A DNA stretch of 35,025 bases from Bacillota bacterium (lineage in GTDB: Bacteria; Bacillota; Clostridia; Lachnospirales; Lachnospiraceae): positions 1 to 35,025 of the forward strand of contig JAFADH010000058.1 in assembly GCA_023424995.1 (NCBI GenBank), read 5' to 3'. Shown here in pieces: positions 32,560-35,025 of the stretch. How positions within the stretch are numbered: the first letter of the stretch is position 1; each line of letters starts with the position of its first letter. The translations under genes were made by a program, and so were the position numbers. The notes beneath the pieces are model-generated. The model did not search any database and was not told the DNA's origin. It saw only the letters and a program-made list of their open reading frames with translations.

Positions 32560-34005
32560 ATGGGCTCTGAGGAGAAGAAAAATTATATCTATAATGTCAT
32601 ATACCGCCTGTCTATCTGCATATTGCCATTGGTGGTCACACCTTATGTGGCGCGTGTGCTGGGAGCGGAACAGGTCGGCATTTATTCGTTTTCAAGTACT
32701 GTTGCCTGTTACTTTATCATGTTCGGCAAACTGGGCCTTGACATCTACGGTAACAGAAGTATCGCCGCCTGCAGGGAGAATATGGAGAAAAGAAGCAGGG
32801 TATTCTGGGGTATCTACACCATACAGATGGTTACCTCCATTCTATCCATTCTGATCTTTATTCTGCTGATCCTTACTGTATTCCGGGAAGACCGGAGAGT
32901 GTACTGGATGCAGCTGATCTATGCGGCATCCGTGCTTTTTGATGTCAGCTGGTTTTTTTACGGGATGGAAAAATTCCGTATCACCACCATACGAAGCCTG
33001 ATCTCCAGAGCCTTGATCATTGTACTGGTTTTTGGATTTGTACATTCCGACCGGGATCTTTGGGTATATGCCTGTGTCATGTCCGTTTGCTTTATGCTGG
33101 AGCAGGTACAGCTGCTCCCGTTAATGCTGCGCCAGGTAAAATGGGTGCCGCTTAAGAAGGATGACATCCTGCGGCATATCCTGCCGAATATCAGGCTGTT
33201 CATTCCGCTTTTTGCCCTTAGCATCTACAGCTGGCTGGATAAGATAATGCTGGGGGTCATCGTTAAGAGTACTGCGGTGGTTGCCTTTTATGTGTATGCG
33301 GAGAATATTATTAATCTGCCCAAGGGAATACTTTCAGCACTGGATACCGTTATGCTGCCGCGAATCTCCAATCTGGTGGCAAATCTCCATCTGGAGGAAG
33401 GAATACGGAAGATGAGGGCATCTGTCAGATTCAACAGCTTTATCTGCTGCGCACTCTGTTTTGGTATTGCCGGAATCGCTCCAAGCTTTGTTCCCTGGTT
33501 TTTCGGACCGGAATATACTCCGTCGATCCTGTTGACTATGGAGCTTGCCATGGTGATGATTCCTATGAGCATTGCCAATGTTGTACAGACACAGTACCTG
33601 ATTCCCTTTCACCGGGAGCATATTTATATCTGGGCGGTTTCCCTGGGAGCCCTGACGAATATTATTTTGAATTTGACGTTAATTCCGCTTTACGGGGCAT
33701 CCGGAACGGTTATCGCTACCTTCGGGGCGCAGCTTGTGATTTGTATTTTCCAGATGCTTCATATCAGGCAGGTCTACAATTTCCGCATGCTTTTTAAGAT
33801 GCTGCTGCCCTTTATGATCTGCGGTATCCTTGAATTTGCGGTGGTATATTCTCTTTGCAGCCTTCCGGTGAATACCTTTGTGCTGCTGGTGATACAGATT
33901 TTCGCAGGAGGCATGGTATACCTGGCGGGATGCGGCATATATGTGATATGGATCAGCAAGGAATACCGTAATATCGGAGATATTATAAAGAGCCTGAAAT
34001 TTTAG
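32560..34005 (+). CDS. Wzx-type polysaccharide flippase
   Basis: 481-aa integral membrane protein of the MOP superfamily (polysaccharide_synt), about 12-14 helices. The start NYIYNVIYRLSICILPLVVTPYVARVLG, read in two parts around residue 20, and GLDIYGNRSIAA are typical of Wzx flippases, which move undecaprenyl-linked repeat units across the membrane. All helices look intact. It is distinct from PelG upstream and would serve the lipid-linked glycan built by the GT4/GT2 enzymes. The stop is followed at once by the repeat array at 34010-34327. Confidence 0.92.
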   Translation: MGSEEKKNYIYNVIYRLSICILPLVVTPYVARVLGAEQVGIYSFSSTVACYFIMFGKLGLDIYGNRSIAACRENMEKRSRVFWGIYTIQMVTSILSILIFILLILTVFREDRRVYWMQLIYAASVLFDVSWFFYGMEKFRITTIRSLISRALIIVLVFGFVHSDRDLWVYACVMSVCFMLEQVQLLPLMLRQVKWVPLKKDDILRHILPNIRLFIPLFALSIYSWLDKIMLGVIVKSTAVVAFYVYAENIINLPKGILSALDTVMLPRISNLVANLHLEEGIRKMRASVRFNSFICCALCFGIAGIAPSFVPWFFGPEYTPSILLTMELAMVMIPMSIANVVQTQYLIPFHREHIYIWAVSLGALTNIILNLTLIPLYGASGTVIATFGAQLVICIFQMLHIRQVYNFRMLFKMLLPFMICGILEFAVVYSLCSLPVNTFVLLVIQIFAGGMVYLAGCGIYVIWISKEYRNIGDIIKSLKF

Positions 34006-34009
34006 GATG

Positions 34010-34327
34010 GAATATATGGGTAAACTATGTAATAAAGAATATGGGCAAAAACACTAAAATGTATGAAATCAACCAAAGTATAGAATGTATGAGTGAAAAT
34101 CATGGGATAGAATATTAAGGCAAAACTCAGTAATGGAAAGCATGAGCAAAACGCTGGAATAAAATATATGGCAGGTACCAGGGAATAGATTATATGGGCA
34201 AAGCTGTGAAATAGGGCATATGAATAAAGCCATGGTATAGAATGCATGAAAGAAAAATAATGAAATAAAATCTATGGGTAAAATCCATGCATAGAATCTG
34301 TAAGTTTGATGTGATAGAATGAGATAG
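34010..34327 (+). repeat. degenerate 26-bp tandem repeat, about 12.5 units, with mini-ORFs
   Basis: Units of 23-29 bp (mean about 26) run from 34010 to 34327. The rough consensus is AATATATGGGCAAAACCATG then GAATAG. Six units (ATG at 34063, 34142, 34168, 34194, 34220, 34274) each contain exactly ATG + five codons + stop: MKSTKV, MSKTLE, MAGTRE, MGKAVK, MNKAMV, MGKIHA. The spacing from stop to next ATG is about 5 bases in the 34142-34240 run. No ribosome binding sites lie between them. The array fills almost the whole gap between the flippase and the next membrane gene. Confidence 0.8.
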
Positions 34328-34353
34328 ATCAGAAAAGAGGTGGATGCAGAGAA

Positions 34354-35025
34354 GTGATAGTTGATACAAAAGCATATGTGCTGTCTTTAATAATGGTATT
34401 AATAGGTTGTCTGATCCGGGATTTTTTGCTTCCGCTTCTGGTGTGGAGAAAGCATCTGAAAAACAAAAGCTATGGCTACCGGTTCTGGTTTTGCGTAATC
34501 ACACAGGCCAGCCTGCAGATCAATCTTGTACTGCTTCTGGGCTTCTTTAACATCTGCAACCGCTTTACCGTCATCGGAAGCAATATATTGATATACGGAC
34601 TGATTGTCTGGAATTATTCCGATAAAAAATTCTTCTGCCGTTGTAAGGAAGCAGCAGATGTTCTATGGATTGCTTACAAGAAGGAGAGGCTGTTTCGATT
34701 TGTAGTCCGCATAATGAGGGAGTGGATTAAGAATCATCTGAGAACAGCACGGGGCTGGGCCGTATGGAGCTATATCCGGAGAAATTGGATTGAAATTACG
34801 CTTCTTGCAGCACTGGTAATATATAACCTCTGGTTCCTGACACATAATGTCCTGCTGTATCACAGCTATCAGTTCTCAGATATCCCGGTGCATCAGTCCT
34901 GGATCTATGAGCTGGAGCAGGGTACTTTATTTTCCGATGGCATTTATCCCTTCGGCATGCATGCCATGGTATATTTCATCCGTATTATCTTTCAGTTAAA
35001 CCTGCGTGAGATCATGCTGTATGCC
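34354..35025 (+). CDS. large membrane protein, start only (cut by window end)
   Basis: The frame is open from a GTG at 34354 to the last base (224 codons); an in-frame stop at 34315 limits the start, and no ATG or TTG lies between. GAGGTGG at about 34337-34343 serves as ribosome binding site. Hydrophobic segments are at about residues 9-29, 47-68, 70-88 and 146-164, with a basic amphipathic stretch between. After the last helix comes a loop with VHQSWIYELEQGTLFSDGIY and PFGMHAMVYF, which resembles the outer loop of large multi-helix membrane glycosyltransferases or glycan polymerases (GT-C type). A polymerase or GT-C enzyme working with the flippase is a guess from position and this loop. Confidence 0.7.
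   Translation, partial: MIVDTKAYVLSLIMVLIGCLIRDFLLPLLVWRKHLKNKSYGYRFWFCVITQASLQINLVLLLGFFNICNRFTVIGSNILIYGLIVWNYSDKKFFCRCKEAADVLWIAYKKERLFRFVVRIMREWIKNHLRTARGWAVWSYIRRNWIEITLLAALVIYNLWFLTHNVLLYHSYQFSDIPVHQSWIYELEQGTLFSDGIYPFGMHAMVYFIRIIFQLNLREIMLYA

Noticed and set aside
34002..34247. 81-codon minus-strand frame rich in Tyr, Phe and Ile
   Set aside because: It is a read-through of the AT-rich tandem repeat; the 26-bp period is not a multiple of three and there is no ribosome binding site.
34010..34327. Repeat array as a CRISPR
   Set aside because: Units of about 26 bp are joined head to tail and degenerate throughout; there are no unique spacers between identical repeats and no cas genes.

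Overview
The window looks like the chromosome of a low-to-mid G+C Gram-positive anaerobe, most likely a Lachnospiraceae-type clostridium. The grounds are strong AGGAGG-type ribosome binding sites, some TTG/GTG starts, an ECF sigma/DUF4179 anti-sigma pair, a DivIVA-like coiled-coil protein and a Gram-positive type pel operon. The assignment is by gene content only. No rRNA, tRNA, CRISPR array or intact insertion sequence was seen.

Left part (1-14.3 kb): this part is rich in DNA repair genes, separated by other small units. AlkA (methyladenine glycosylase II) and a Cys-transferring O6-alkylguanine methyltransferase overlap as one operon. After a gap with a hairpin and the tail of a broken VOC gene come three genes for an SPFH protein with five zinc ribbons and two membrane proteins. 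Next are an ECF sigma factor with its membrane anti-sigma factor, then the two-gene NHEJ system Ku-LigD (LigD order phosphoesterase-ligase-polymerase). An alpha/beta hydrolase, a two-domain VOC (PhnB-like) protein, a Cys4 uracil-DNA-glycosylase-like protein, a DUF4395 membrane protein and 3-methyladenine glycosylase I (TagA) follow.

Middle part (14.3-18.4 kb): gene remnants and a terminator precede three minus-strand genes: an orphan carbamate kinase, galE, and a DivIVA-like coiled-coil protein. The galE and carbamate kinase transcripts end at recognisable hairpins.

Right part (18.7-35 kb): one long plus-strand polysaccharide operon starts from a good sigma-A promoter. Its first five genes match the Gram-positive Pel exopolysaccharide machinery in order: PelD-like c-di-GMP receptor (with an extra N-terminal SDR domain), PelE, a DUF2194 PelA-like protein, the PelF glycosyltransferase and the PelG transporter. 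It continues without a break into DUF2304, a GT4 and a GT2 glycosyltransferase, a DUF4874/DUF4832 protein, a GT2-like domain fused to BspA-type leucine-rich repeats, a Wzx-type flippase and a large membrane protein cut by the window end. GalE, transcribed away from the operon, could supply UDP-Gal or UDP-GalNAc. The inferred picture is a c-di-GMP-controlled envelope or biofilm polysaccharide locus that carries both a Pel-type and a Wzx-type export route.

The most unusual features are: the PelD fusion, with a kept RxxD I-site but degenerate GGDEF and SDR active sites; a 26-bp degenerate tandem repeat (34010-34327) in which six units each keep an exact ATG + five codons + stop; the glycosyltransferase-LRR fusion; and a strong internal ribosome binding site and start between the ligase and polymerase parts of LigD.
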